A stretch of 64,000 nucleotides of DNA. Origin: Shewanella eurypsychrophilus (GTDB taxonomy: Bacteria > Pseudomonadota > Gammaproteobacteria > Enterobacterales > Shewanellaceae). Position 1 is the first letter of the stretch. Every line of letters begins with the position of its first letter. The stretch spans positions 5,086,501-5,150,500 of the forward strand of contig NZ_CP045503.2 in the NCBI RefSeq assembly GCF_007004545.3, written 5' to 3'. Of the stretch, positions 36,792-46,515 are shown in pieces. The notes under the pieces are model-generated. The model saw nothing but the letters and a program-made list of their open reading frames with translations. It made no database searches and had not been told where the DNA came from. A program made the translations under genes and the position numbers.

Positions 36792-37666
36792 GCTGGTTGC
36801 ACCAATCGATTTCTCCCCACCAAGTATCGCGACAATAAGCAGATGAAGGCACTACACATTAACAGCAGCATTCCTGCAGCAAACAAGGAATTATAGGCTT
36901 CACCACCTTGATCGGTTGCGATCACTAAGGCGATATGTGCCGTTAAACTACGAATGGCATCGAATACCCCGGAGGGCAACTGGGTAGCATTTCCCGCAAG
37001 CATCAAAGGCAGCATGGTATCGCCGATCGCGCGGTTAAACCCCAATAATGCGGCACCACATATATTCACTTTACAATGGGGCAAAATAATTTGCAGATAC
37101 GTTTGTTCAGGGCTAAACCCCAGTGCCTGAGCACCCAGAGCATGTTGCTGCCACAAGGGAGTGGTAATATTGTCTAACATGACACAGATGACAGGTAAAA
37201 TGAGCAATATCAACATACATACGGCGGCAAACAGGCTGTAACCAGAGCCAAGTTGCAGAATGTTACGCAGAAGGGGCAAGAGCAGAAAAAGCGCTGCTAA
37301 CCCATACACTACGGTCGGTATGCCCGCCATGAATTTAAGCAGAGATTGCAAAATAGCAACCAGCCAACGGCGGCGCGATAGCAAACAGAAGCTATTGAGG
37401 CCTATGGCAATAACAAAGGCAAAAGATGTCGAAATTAGAGCCAGTGACAAGGTACCGAAGACCATAGCCAAGATGCCAAAATGCCCCTGCTCTGGCTGCC
37501 ATTTCAGCTTGAAAACAGCACTTGTCTCAGTCAAAAAAACCGGCAGTGAGAACCAAATTAAGAAACAAAAAACAGATAACAATAATAGGCCGCTAACAAC
37601 CACTAAGGTCACCAACAAGCCTTGCATCCAAGTGTTTTGTTTAAGCGTGTAGTTAAAGCTTTGCAT
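36788..37666 (-). CDS. pstC: Phosphate ABC transporter permease PstC
   Basis: A 292-residue permease with about six helices. MAGIPTVVYGLAALFLLLP and FNRAIGDTMLPLMLAGNATQ are PstC-like landmarks, the second being the loop preceding the last helices. The first codons (ATGCAAAGCTTTAAC) repeat the last codons of pstS, 39 bases away. Confidence 0.9.
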   Translation of the reverse strand: MQSFNYTLKQNTWMQGLLVTLVVVSGLLLLSVFCFLIWFSLPVFLTETSAVFKLKWQPEQGHFGILAMVFGTLSLALISTSFAFVIAIGLNSFCLLSRRRWLVAILQSLLKFMAGIPTVVYGLAALFLLLPLLRNILQLGSGYSLFAAVCMLILLILPVICVMLDNITTPLWQQHALGAQALGFSPEQTYLQIILPHCKVNICGAALLGFNRAIGDTMLPLMLAGNATQLPSGVFDAIRSLTAHIALVIATDQGGEAYNSLFAAGMLLLMCSAFICLLSRYLVGRNRLVQPA

Positions 37667-37691
37667 CTAGCGGCTTTGCTTAAGCTTAAGC

Positions 37692-38528
37692 TTAAAGCTT
37701 TGCATCGAGAGGGATATAACCAGATGCCTGGATATGCTTTGCACCTTCTGGGCTATAGATGTAATCGATGAAGGCTTGAGTTAAACCGCTAGGCACTCCC
37801 TTAGTGTTCATATATAAGCGGCGTACCACTGGATACTCCCCTGAAGCACAAGCCGCTTGGCTAGGTTTTATTTGGTTATATGTTGGCGCTTTTACCATCT
37901 CATCGATGTAACCGACACTAGAGTAACCTATGGCTCCCACATCCTGAGAGATTGCAGTTTTCATCGCCCCATTCGATGGCACGATATTAGCGTTTTCAGC
38001 AAGCTGTGCACCTTTTAACAGCCTCTTGCTAAACACAGAACGGGTACCACTCGCTTCGTCACGGCTAAATAGGTGTATCTGTCGATCTTGACCACCGACT
38101 TCTTGCCAGTTGGTAATTTTGCCTTGATAAATCTCGATGATCTGCTGCTGACTAAGATCATCAACTCGATTATCTGGGTGAATGATCACCGCGACGCCAT
38201 CGATAGCGAAGGCGTAAGAGTTTAAGCCTAAGCCCATCTCCTTATTTTTCAAGGCGCGACCGCTATTGCCAATATTCACCAGCCCTTTAGCGACTTGTTG
38301 CACACCAACCCCCGACCCTCCACCTGCAATGGTGATACGAATACTTGGGTTATGCCCCATAATCTGTCTTGCAGCCTTCTTCATCACCGGAATATGCGCG
38401 GTACCACCGGCAATATTCAACTGACCACTCATCTCATCGAAAGCTGAAAGCTCATCCGCGATCAGTGAGTTCGATGTGAGTAGAGTAAAAGTCGTTATTA
38501 AGCAGACAAAACAGGTCTTGAGCATCAT
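37692..38528 (-). CDS. pstS: Phosphate-type substrate-binding protein PstS
   Basis: A 278-residue periplasmic protein. Signal peptide MMLKTCFVCLITTFTLLTSNSLIA. Family marks: ITIAGGGSGVGVQQVAKG, IHLFSRDEASGTRSVF and GAIGYSSVGYI, which line the phosphate pocket in PstS-like proteins. I start at 38528 because AGGA stands 6 bases before that tandem ATG; the longer frame to 38585 is not supported. It heads the pstSCAB operon. I saw no convincing Pho box in 38529-38849. Confidence 0.85.
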   Translation of the reverse strand: MMLKTCFVCLITTFTLLTSNSLIADELSAFDEMSGQLNIAGGTAHIPVMKKAARQIMGHNPSIRITIAGGGSGVGVQQVAKGLVNIGNSGRALKNKEMGLGLNSYAFAIDGVAVIIHPDNRVDDLSQQQIIEIYQGKITNWQEVGGQDRQIHLFSRDEASGTRSVFSKRLLKGAQLAENANIVPSNGAMKTAISQDVGAIGYSSVGYIDEMVKAPTYNQIKPSQAACASGEYPVVRRLYMNTKGVPSGLTQAFIDYIYSPEGAKHIQASGYIPLDAKL

Positions 38529-38807
38529 AATAATTCCTAGAAGTAGTGGTAAACAGAATGAACAATAAATATGCTCATCAGGCAAGTTGATTCATTATTA
38601 TCAATCACCTCTTTAGAGCAAGTAGATAAACTGATTTTTGCAGCAGCAACCGTTAATTTTTTTATTAATATTAGCTGTTTGGACAAAATGACCCGAAAAC
38701 AAAGCACATTGATGAAAGAATAATGATTTCCTTGTAAATCCATCCCACACTCGCTCGTCATTATATGTAACCGCTATGGGAATACGGCACCATACTTGCC
38801 TCTAGAT

Positions 38808-38838
38808 AAAAAAATAGCGCCATTTAGGCGCTATTTTT
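38808..38838. terminator. Bidirectional terminator of the giant gene
   Basis: Stem AAAATAGCGCC / GGCGCTATTTT with loop ATTTA and A/T runs on both sides, 12 bases past the stop at 38850 on the minus strand. Confidence 0.85.
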
Positions 38839-38849
38839 AACAACAAATC

Positions 38850-41800
38850 TTATTTAAGTTTGCTATTCATATCGGCGACTTCTTGCGCCGTTAGACCAAT
38901 AAAGCTAATGCCAGAATCTCCTTCATATAAGATCCCCAAACCATCGTTAGCAAGTTTGATTGCAGCCGAATAGCCTGCATGACCAGAGGCTAAGATGTAA
39001 GGATCGCTGTATGTTTTCCCTTCATCTAAGCTAGTCCACAATGCCAAGTTATTACGACCCGAGCCTTTAGGACCCGAGAAGATAAGCTGGTTTCGCGCAT
39101 CCCCATCTTTAACGGCATGGTAACGAACTAGCGAGGTGTCGACTTTAGTGATATTAATCCCGGTAATCGAGCTATCACGACTCCAGCTAATACCGCCATC
39201 ACTACTTCGTAGCCAAACACGAGCACCACTCACCTCGTTGCCATCATTGCGCGCAGAGATCATTAGCTGACCATCTTCTAGCTCAACAATCTCACTCTCT
39301 GTCGGCCCAGAAATAGGCGCTAACTCTCCAAGACTCCATGTTTCACCATGATCATCACTGTACACCGAGCCTGTGTAGTAACGAATATTGGCATTCGGAT
39401 TGGCAGGGTCGAGAGGTGCACGAACAATATTGGGAAATATTAGTCGGCCATTTAGTCCTTGATTGTCTTGCCAATTTAGCTGAATACCAATTCCTGGACC
39501 GGAATTGATGCTATGCCAAGTAGGATCTTTTACATCTTGGTGAACGATTGCCTCTTCCCATGTTTGACCATTGTCGCAGCTACGGCGTGACACTAAGTAA
39601 TTAGGGCCACCGGGTTTTGCACAATTACCATTTTGTGCACAACGATCGTCCCACTGGGTATACATGATAATAATATCGCCAGTTTCTTCATCTAGAATAG
39701 CCCGTGGATCAGAGTAATCTACGCCCACCGTCTCGTGAAGTACTAGTGTTTCCCCCCAAGTTGCACCATTATCTGTAGAGCGTTTCATCTCCATCTTGAT
39801 AATGCCTGCAGCCCCAGGATCTGCACTACTTGGTCGACCTTCAATAAAGGCCAGTAACGCATTATCTTGCGCCTTGATCAAAGACGGGATGCGATAATAT
39901 TTACTGCCGTTAACACCTTCTTGGTCGTGCTGGAACACATCGACTTTAGTAAACATATTTGACTTGCCATCACCTACAGATAGGTTTAGCGCTTTAAGCG
40001 CTAGTTGACCACGCTTACTCGATGTCACTTTACCGACATACACGCCAGTATGACTGCTCGAAGTCCCTGACCACTTATCGATGAATTTGCCATCAAAATA
40101 GAATCCAGCTTCTCTGGTTTTAGCCTCATAACGCATTTCAAATTTATGGAAAGCGGCGCTGCCAGTGCTTTCAACGAGAGTATGGGTATCTCCCCCTTCA
40201 AGCGTGACAATAAGATCGCCAGCACTATTCACTTTTAGCCAAGGTAAGAAACGCATACCTGTGGTACCGAGGTAAAATGACAAACTCTCCCCGGTGACTT
40301 TAGCCGTTATTGAATATGACCAATCGTTATAAAATGTACGTGTGATTAAGTCAGTATCAAAACTCATCCGAGCATAGGTAAGGCCTCCATCACCATTAAA
40401 TAAAGTAACCGGTTCACCATCAATCACCTCTTCAGTAATAACGCCTTCTCCGCCTAAGGTATGAGTGAAGCCTTGCTCTGCTATGGTGCCTTTTTTGGCA
40501 TCGAAGCTGGATTCAAGTTTCAAATCGGCATTGAGTAAGTCTGCATTAAGACGCTCACCCCAAATCTCATAGCCAGCAGTCGTTAGATGTAAACCGTCAT
40601 ACATAATTGATGAGCTAATCGCGCCATTTAACATGTCACCGTTTTCAACAAACTCGGGGCCATAATCGACAAACTTAACTTTATCATCACCTTGCGCTAA
40701 ACGGTTTAAGGCCTCATTGATCATTACCACAGTCCACTTAGATGCGACTTGGGTTGATGGTAATAAGCCATGTAGATGAATACGGGCTTGAGGTTGTAGC
40801 TGACGCAGACGCGCAACCACGGCGCTAATACCATCGAGCGTATCGACCACACCATTACTCTTGTAGTTATTGATCCCGATCATCAGGCTTATATCTTCAG
40901 GGTTATAACCGGCAAAGTTCTCCTCTAGACGCCATAACATCCACTGGGTGCGGTCTCCAGAAATGCCAAAGTTAGCGCTGACTCTGCCTTCGGTATTCTC
41001 GCTGCCGAAATACTGCTCCCATACAGGGAAGCCGCGCACAATCGAACCGCCATTTCGGTCATCCGGTGATCCCCAAGACCATAGCTCAGTAATCGAATCA
41101 CCAATTGCGATGTAGTTTTCACCCACGCTGTCGGCATCATTAATCACCTTGTTTCGATCTGGATAACCGCTTGAAGTACGTGTACCAGGCATTGTGCTTG
41201 AGAGTACTGGGACGCGCTTCGTTAAACTACCGAGGTAACCATCACTATCAGTCACCTTCAGCGTGACGTAATAGTTACCCGCCTGACTAAAGGTATGCTC
41301 AAACTGCTCACCCTGTGCAAAGGTGCCATCACTTAAGCTCCATTCATAAGTGAGTGCATCACGACCTTCTGTTAACTGAGTCCCTCGCGCATCGAAGCTA
41401 ACACTGCGGCTATTCGCACTGCTGTTGAGGCTACTGCGTAGCATGGTGGTCGCAATATTAACAACCGGCGCCGTATCAAATACATAGTCCGCGACAGGCA
41501 CATCTGAAATTCTGGCAATATCATCGGCCGAGAGGACGTTATTAAAGAAGCTCACTCGCTCGATATTACCTTCAAAACACATGTTACCTTGGCTGTCAGG
41601 CTGACCTATGTTTAACCGCTCACTGTTAATCGCGTCGCTAAAGAAGCTTCTGGCCAGTGTTTGCGCCTGCTCAACCCCATCGATATAGAGTCGAGTTCCC
41701 TTAAGTTGATCGGCAACCCAGACAAGATCATGCCACTGTCCATCTTGCCATTGACCCGCAGCCGTTAGCTTCATCTGCTGGCTACCCGATTGCATCGCGT

Positions 41801-44800
41801 TAACCAATAGAGCGTTGTTAGCGGCATTTAAGGTCACTGACAAGTTGCCTTTATCGACATCATTATTGCTAAATGTCAGTAAGTTCATCTCCTTACCATT
41901 AGCATCTGCGCGAAAACGGATATAGACAGAGCCCGTTGACATCGCCTTTATCACCGCAGCGTTATCAGTAATATCGATACCACTATTGGCTGAGCAACTA
42001 AACTCAACATTGCGGGTATCATACTGCTGTGAAGGATCCTCTATGATCGGTAAGTTAGGTAATTCGCCCTCTTCTACGGGTGGCTTAATCACAGGTAAAG
42101 CTGGGAACTGTCTCTCTTCTGGCCATACTGACTCACCATCGATAGGCAATGGGATCACTAAATCCAGTCCATACATCCAATCCGAGCCATTTACCGCATA
42201 ATAGGTTTGCGGGATGGGTTCGAAGTTTAAGCTGGCTATCTGCTGCGAGGCTTTTTCGGAAACTCTGATGCCATACATGGTTAAGAAATCACGGAAATCA
42301 CGTCCCGATGAAATGGCCATATAGATGGCATTACGATCATTATTAGACGCAGCCTTAGCATCTGCCCAGCTATACTCGGTGAAGCCTAGGCGGTCGCGCA
42401 GACTCAGCCATAATTCTTCATTAGCGATAGCACGTTTGAAGTTAGAGTTAGCAATATGCAATCGCGCATAGAAGTTCCAGCCATCCTCAACCACACCATT
42501 GGCTTGAGCAGATATCACCATCTGCGCCTGTACTAGCTCATGCTTAACAATAGTACCGAGATTTTCAAAGTAAGCGATAGGATCGCCACTTAAGTGCGCG
42601 GCTTGAATGTTATTAAACTCAGCCTCCCATGGCTGACCATGCAGTGATGCCACACGTCCTTTATCGACAATAAAACGAGAACGTGAATAGAATGAATAGG
42701 CATTGGTACGGCTGTGTGAGCCCCAACCAGTAAAGCCAAGCATACGACCTTCGTGACTATGAGAGATCTCATGTAAGTCACCATGACCGACAACACTGAA
42801 GTCCCATCCAGCATCATAGGGGTTACCCGAGCAGCCTGCACCACAAGTGGCTTGGTCGGCATTCATGTGCATTGAATGCTCATAAATATCAATATCCCAG
42901 CCATTAGTATCGGCAAAGTCATGGATTTCACTGACTCGCTCGATCCCAACACCTTGATAACCGGCTAGCAATAATAGGTAATTACGGGCATAGGTGGTGG
43001 TATCTGCAGTGATCTCTTCGATAGTCCCGTAGTTTAATGTCCCCAAGTACTTACTGAATCGAGAATGAACTTCAAAGTTCGGCGTCGCCACCTCAACCCA
43101 GTCAAATTCAGCCGCGGCTATCTGTTGGTAAAATCGCTCAGTGTCTTCTTGGCCGTTCCAATAGGGGTGTTCACCGATATTTTCAAACTCAAATGTCACG
43201 TCTTCATCAAAGGTATTAAATGTACTTTGAATTGGACCACCGATCGCAGAGGTGAAGGTTAATGTTTCCCCTGACTCAATTGACATATTTTGGCTTCGAG
43301 TCCACTTAGGACGGGTATAACTATTGGTTCCCCACTCTTTTGTCGCACCTGAGCGCAGTGTATTAACAAAAATCGAAGTTTTTGTTGGACCATTATCGGT
43401 ACGAGTCACTCGAATTGTTTGCCCTGGAATGGCATAGACACCCAGTGCGGCAAAGTTCATCTTACTCAGCATCGACACCGTTTTATTGATCGGTGTAATA
43501 TGACTAAAATCAGTACGACTAAAGTTACCAAGATCCTTGGGTACAGGGTTGTAGTCACGGGTTATATAGTGGGTAAAATCGGCATAATAGGCTTTAAGGT
43601 AATCTGCCGTTGGCGTAATACTGATCCCCATAGGGAAACTCGCCTCGGTACGATAATGATCACCGATTAAGGTCAAGACTTTTTCTACCCGCATACCTGG
43701 CAAGGTAAACAGATCTGTTTTCGAGTGTTCCAGTTTCCTTAGAATGGCACTGATACTGTTAGCTGGGCTATAAAATTCACTCTGATATTCAGCAATATTA
43801 CCGCAATCTTTTTCACAATCACTGATATCGAAGCTATATTCACCCGTTTTGAAATGAGTTAATAGCTGATTATATTTCTCAATCTGCGACGGCAGTTGAC
43901 CAAGTGTTGCGCTACCATCGAAGCCGCGTACATTTTCAGTACCGGTTCCACCGCGATTGTCCGCAAGATAACGGACATCAAATAGATCAAATAGACCTTT
44001 ACCTAACTCGGTTTGACCACCGTCATAATGCAAGTAAAGTACCGGGGTACCGTTGGCTGCAGCTTGCTTAACGACACGTACAACCTCCTCCTCATAACCT
44101 GAATTCCTTGGCTTTTGAGAGATGATCAATAGATCCGGTTTTTGTGCCAGACAGGCCTCGAGCGCACTGTCATCACACGCATTTTCGGCGTTATAGCTTA
44201 ATTGTTCGCCATAGTTATCATCTAACCATTTACGTGTTGCAGGATCATCACGGAACCAACCTTCGTTGGCCATTTCAGCGATAACGACATTGCCTAATGT
44301 GCCTTCATCTTTACCCGTAAGCCATGTAATGGTGTTACGCATAAATTGATGCATCTCTTCACTGACTAAACCGTAATCTGAATACCAAACTCTAAACGGA
44401 TGAGCACCCATGACCAATGAACGTCCAGTGTCATTATCGGCCATTACCGCAAAAGCACTGCCCTTGGTCGATAATAAGGTATCGCCATTGATACCGAAGC
44501 TGCTACTAATCCGAGCCGCATCATGATGCGCATCCCAATCAATGGAGGTTAAGCTAGAGCCATCTTCTTTGGCTGTACCATCTTCATTAAGGTTAAATAA
44601 CTGACGCTTAATACCATCATACTTAAAACGTTCAGCCTCAAACTCTTCGAGTAAGGTATCGATAAAGATATTAGGATCATCGACCAGCATGGCATTACCG
44701 GTTCTGATCGCCTCTTCAAGCAGACTAGTTTGAGCTGGCGCTGTTGTCGCCGAGACTGTGGCAGGCTCTGATTGCTTACCTTTAGCATTCACTGCGATAA

Positions 44801-45860
44801 TGTCGTAACGGTAGCTGGTTTCGGCAAGCACATCACTGTCGATATATTGCATCGTGCCAGCTGCGAGTGTTGCCACCTGTTGACCATCACGCTTGACGAT
44901 ATAACTCTCAGCACTGTGGCTGTCAGTCCAGTTTAAGGTCACGCTCTCGTGGCTAAACTCGCTAACATTAAGCCCAGTAACCGCATTAACTGGCAGTGAA
45001 TCTGTAGTGGCAGAGACTGTGGCAGGCTCTGATTGCTTACCTTTAGCATCCACTGCGATAATGTCGTAACGGTAGCTGGTTTCGGCAATCACATCACTGT
45101 CGATATATTGCATCACGCCTGACCCGAGCGTTGCCACTTGTTGACCATCACGCTTGACGATATAACTCTCAGCGCTGTGGCTGTCAGTCCAGTTAAGTGT
45201 CACGCTCTCATGGCTAAACTCGCTAACATTGAGACCCGTAACCGCATTAACGGGTAATGATTCAGTAGTGGCAGAAATTTGCGTAGCGAGTCCTTCCTTA
45301 CCTTCAGGACCAAATGCAATTATTTCGTATTGGTAAGTGGTGTCGGCCTCAGCCCTTGAATCTATGTACCAAGAGGTAGACACGCCCACAATCGCAATTT
45401 GCTTACCGTCCCGTTTAATAAAATGTCCGGCAGCATTTTTTGAGGGAGTCCAGCCAAACTTGATGCTGCTCGTTGTCGTTTCTATGATGTATGGGTCTGT
45501 AGCTGGACTGATACCCGAAGAGCCCGTTGTGATAGAACTGGCGGCTATTGTGTACTTACCATTCATTGTCCAAGCAATCACTTCATAATGATAAGTTGTG
45601 TTTTCTTCTACCCTTGGATCGTAAAACCAATCGGTTGAGGTACCAGCGGTTGCCTTTTTTACCCCATCTCGCATGACGATGTAGGCAAAGGCCTCATCAA
45701 CTAGATCCCAACTGAATCTAATGCTTTCTTGTGTGACATCAACAATTTCTAATGCAGCATAAGCACTCAAATTTATAGGCTCAATACTTTCATCTTGAGC
45801 ATATATAGAATGACTACAAGATAAAAGCAGCAGTGCTCCCGCGACTCCAATTTTTTTCAT
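38850..45860 (-). CDS. Giant secreted fusion: FN3 repeats, IMPa-type metallopeptidase, LamG, PKD, SGNH esterase, GH33 sialidase
   Basis: A 2336-residue exported protein (signal peptide cut near A21; Cys15 is a weaker lipoprotein alternative). In order: four FN3-like repeats (about 30-377), an IMPa/M88-like peptidase region (about 380-1240) with HEISH at 1030-1034, a LamG-like domain (about 1290-1460), a PKD domain (about 1464-1555), an SGNH esterase (GDSIT with Ser1589, then D1755 and H1758 in DGLHL), a second lectin-like domain (about 1800-1950) and a GH33 sialidase (YYRIP with R1990, acid/base candidate D2014, five Asp boxes, GYS with Tyr2297 near the end). AAAGGA precedes the ATG. The domains together would cleave O-glycoproteins, de-acetylate sialic acids and release them. 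Domain names rest on motifs only. Confidence 0.85.
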   Translation of the reverse strand: MKKIGVAGALLLLSCSHSIYAQDESIEPINLSAYAALEIVDVTQESIRFSWDLVDEAFAYIVMRDGVKKATAGTSTDWFYDPRVEENTTYHYEVIAWTMNGKYTIAASSITTGSSGISPATDPYIIETTTSSIKFGWTPSKNAAGHFIKRDGKQIAIVGVSTSWYIDSRAEADTTYQYEIIAFGPEGKEGLATQISATTESLPVNAVTGLNVSEFSHESVTLNWTDSHSAESYIVKRDGQQVATLGSGVMQYIDSDVIAETSYRYDIIAVDAKGKQSEPATVSATTDSLPVNAVTGLNVSEFSHESVTLNWTDSHSAESYIVKRDGQQVATLAAGTMQYIDSDVLAETSYRYDIIAVNAKGKQSEPATVSATTAPAQTSLLEEAIRTGNAMLVDDPNIFIDTLLEEFEAERFKYDGIKRQLFNLNEDGTAKEDGSSLTSIDWDAHHDAARISSSFGINGDTLLSTKGSAFAVMADNDTGRSLVMGAHPFRVWYSDYGLVSEEMHQFMRNTITWLTGKDEGTLGNVVIAEMANEGWFRDDPATRKWLDDNYGEQLSYNAENACDDSALEACLAQKPDLLIISQKPRNSGYEEEVVRVVKQAAANGTPVLYLHYDGGQTELGKGLFDLFDVRYLADNRGGTGTENVRGFDGSATLGQLPSQIEKYNQLLTHFKTGEYSFDISDCEKDCGNIAEYQSEFYSPANSISAILRKLEHSKTDLFTLPGMRVEKVLTLIGDHYRTEASFPMGISITPTADYLKAYYADFTHYITRDYNPVPKDLGNFSRTDFSHITPINKTVSMLSKMNFAALGVYAIPGQTIRVTRTDNGPTKTSIFVNTLRSGATKEWGTNSYTRPKWTRSQNMSIESGETLTFTSAIGGPIQSTFNTFDEDVTFEFENIGEHPYWNGQEDTERFYQQIAAAEFDWVEVATPNFEVHSRFSKYLGTLNYGTIEEITADTTTYARNYLLLLAGYQGVGIERVSEIHDFADTNGWDIDIYEHSMHMNADQATCGAGCSGNPYDAGWDFSVVGHGDLHEISHSHEGRMLGFTGWGSHSRTNAYSFYSRSRFIVDKGRVASLHGQPWEAEFNNIQAAHLSGDPIAYFENLGTIVKHELVQAQMVISAQANGVVEDGWNFYARLHIANSNFKRAIANEELWLSLRDRLGFTEYSWADAKAASNNDRNAIYMAISSGRDFRDFLTMYGIRVSEKASQQIASLNFEPIPQTYYAVNGSDWMYGLDLVIPLPIDGESVWPEERQFPALPVIKPPVEEGELPNLPIIEDPSQQYDTRNVEFSCSANSGIDITDNAAVIKAMSTGSVYIRFRADANGKEMNLLTFSNNDVDKGNLSVTLNAANNALLVNAMQSGSQQMKLTAAGQWQDGQWHDLVWVADQLKGTRLYIDGVEQAQTLARSFFSDAINSERLNIGQPDSQGNMCFEGNIERVSFFNNVLSADDIARISDVPVADYVFDTAPVVNIATTMLRSSLNSSANSRSVSFDARGTQLTEGRDALTYEWSLSDGTFAQGEQFEHTFSQAGNYYVTLKVTDSDGYLGSLTKRVPVLSSTMPGTRTSSGYPDRNKVINDADSVGENYIAIGDSITELWSWGSPDDRNGGSIVRGFPVWEQYFGSENTEGRVSANFGISGDRTQWMLWRLEENFAGYNPEDISLMIGINNYKSNGVVDTLDGISAVVARLRQLQPQARIHLHGLLPSTQVASKWTVVMINEALNRLAQGDDKVKFVDYGPEFVENGDMLNGAISSSIMYDGLHLTTAGYEIWGERLNADLLNADLKLESSFDAKKGTIAEQGFTHTLGGEGVITEEVIDGEPVTLFNGDGGLTYARMSFDTDLITRTFYNDWSYSITAKVTGESLSFYLGTTGMRFLPWLKVNSAGDLIVTLEGGDTHTLVESTGSAAFHKFEMRYEAKTREAGFYFDGKFIDKWSGTSSSHTGVYVGKVTSSKRGQLALKALNLSVGDGKSNMFTKVDVFQHDQEGVNGSKYYRIPSLIKAQDNALLAFIEGRPSSADPGAAGIIKMEMKRSTDNGATWGETLVLHETVGVDYSDPRAILDEETGDIIIMYTQWDDRCAQNGNCAKPGGPNYLVSRRSCDNGQTWEEAIVHQDVKDPTWHSINSGPGIGIQLNWQDNQGLNGRLIFPNIVRAPLDPANPNANIRYYTGSVYSDDHGETWSLGELAPISGPTESEIVELEDGQLMISARNDGNEVSGARVWLRSSDGGISWSRDSSITGINITKVDTSLVRYHAVKDGDARNQLIFSGPKGSGRNNLALWTSLDEGKTYSDPYILASGHAGYSAAIKLANDGLGILYEGDSGISFIGLTAQEVADMNSKLK
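44754..45275. repeat. 261-bp tandem repeat coding FN3 domains 3 and 4
   Basis: Two units of 261 bases (87 codons), starting at 44754 and 45015, are nearly identical in DNA and protein (shared NWTDSHSAESYIVKRDGQQV). The FN3 units further toward the N-terminus are strongly diverged, so this copy is recent. Confidence 0.85.
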
Positions 45861-46515
45861 GTTATTCCTTTAATTTAAAATAATGTTACTCACCAAGATA
45901 TATAAACTTTCTATATCTTCTTACCCAATCAAGTAAAAACAATATTTACTACGAATATGAATAATTATTAACTGCCATAAACTTGACAGGTATGGTCGTT
46001 TACAACTTTTTGACTCTCGCCAAAATTAAGGCACCAATAACAACAACTTACACATCATAAAATAAAATACTCGATAAGGATTTACTACATTAAAAAAATA
46101 TCAGGGTCACGAACAAGTGAATTTTTTTACCTATAAATCTAATCTTTAAAAGAAATGTTTTTCCATGAGGGAATATGCAGACCAATAAACGACTAAGTGC
46201 ATTTACAACTAAAATTTATTGCTAACTTAATATTATGTAAAATCACTAAAATTAATTTGGAGCATTTTTTTGACACCTACCAAATATACTGATTACTAAT
46301 TATGTATACGGGTCAGCCTTATGAGTAACATCGAAGTGGGGGAAATTAGAAAAGATCACCACCTAAAGGGAGCTAGGCGAAAAGTGTCTAGACTATGGTG
46401 TTAGCGTAAGAGATAGGCAGATAAGTATCGACTTTAAGAGCCTTATTACTAAGGCTCGATATGCTACAATTTTTTAGCTTTGAAGCTCTGTTCCTCCAGT
46501 ACTCATTAGTGGGTG
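45861..46515. other. 655-base intergenic region upstream of the giant gene
   Basis: AT-rich, with the promoter of the giant gene expected near its right side. A hairpin GAGCCTT-ATTACT-AAGGCTC at 46438-46457 lies past the chemoreceptor stop. A 27-codon frame at 46321 (MSNIEVGEIRK) has no support. Nothing else recognised. Confidence 0.4.

Noticed and set aside
38529..38849. Pho box upstream of pstS
   Set aside because: A stretch like GTCATTTTGTCC was seen but it does not match two spaced TGTCAT repeats well enough.
46321..46404. A 27-codon frame (MSNIEVGEIRK) upstream of the giant gene
   Set aside because: Short, no ribosome site, no known family; cannot be separated from chance.
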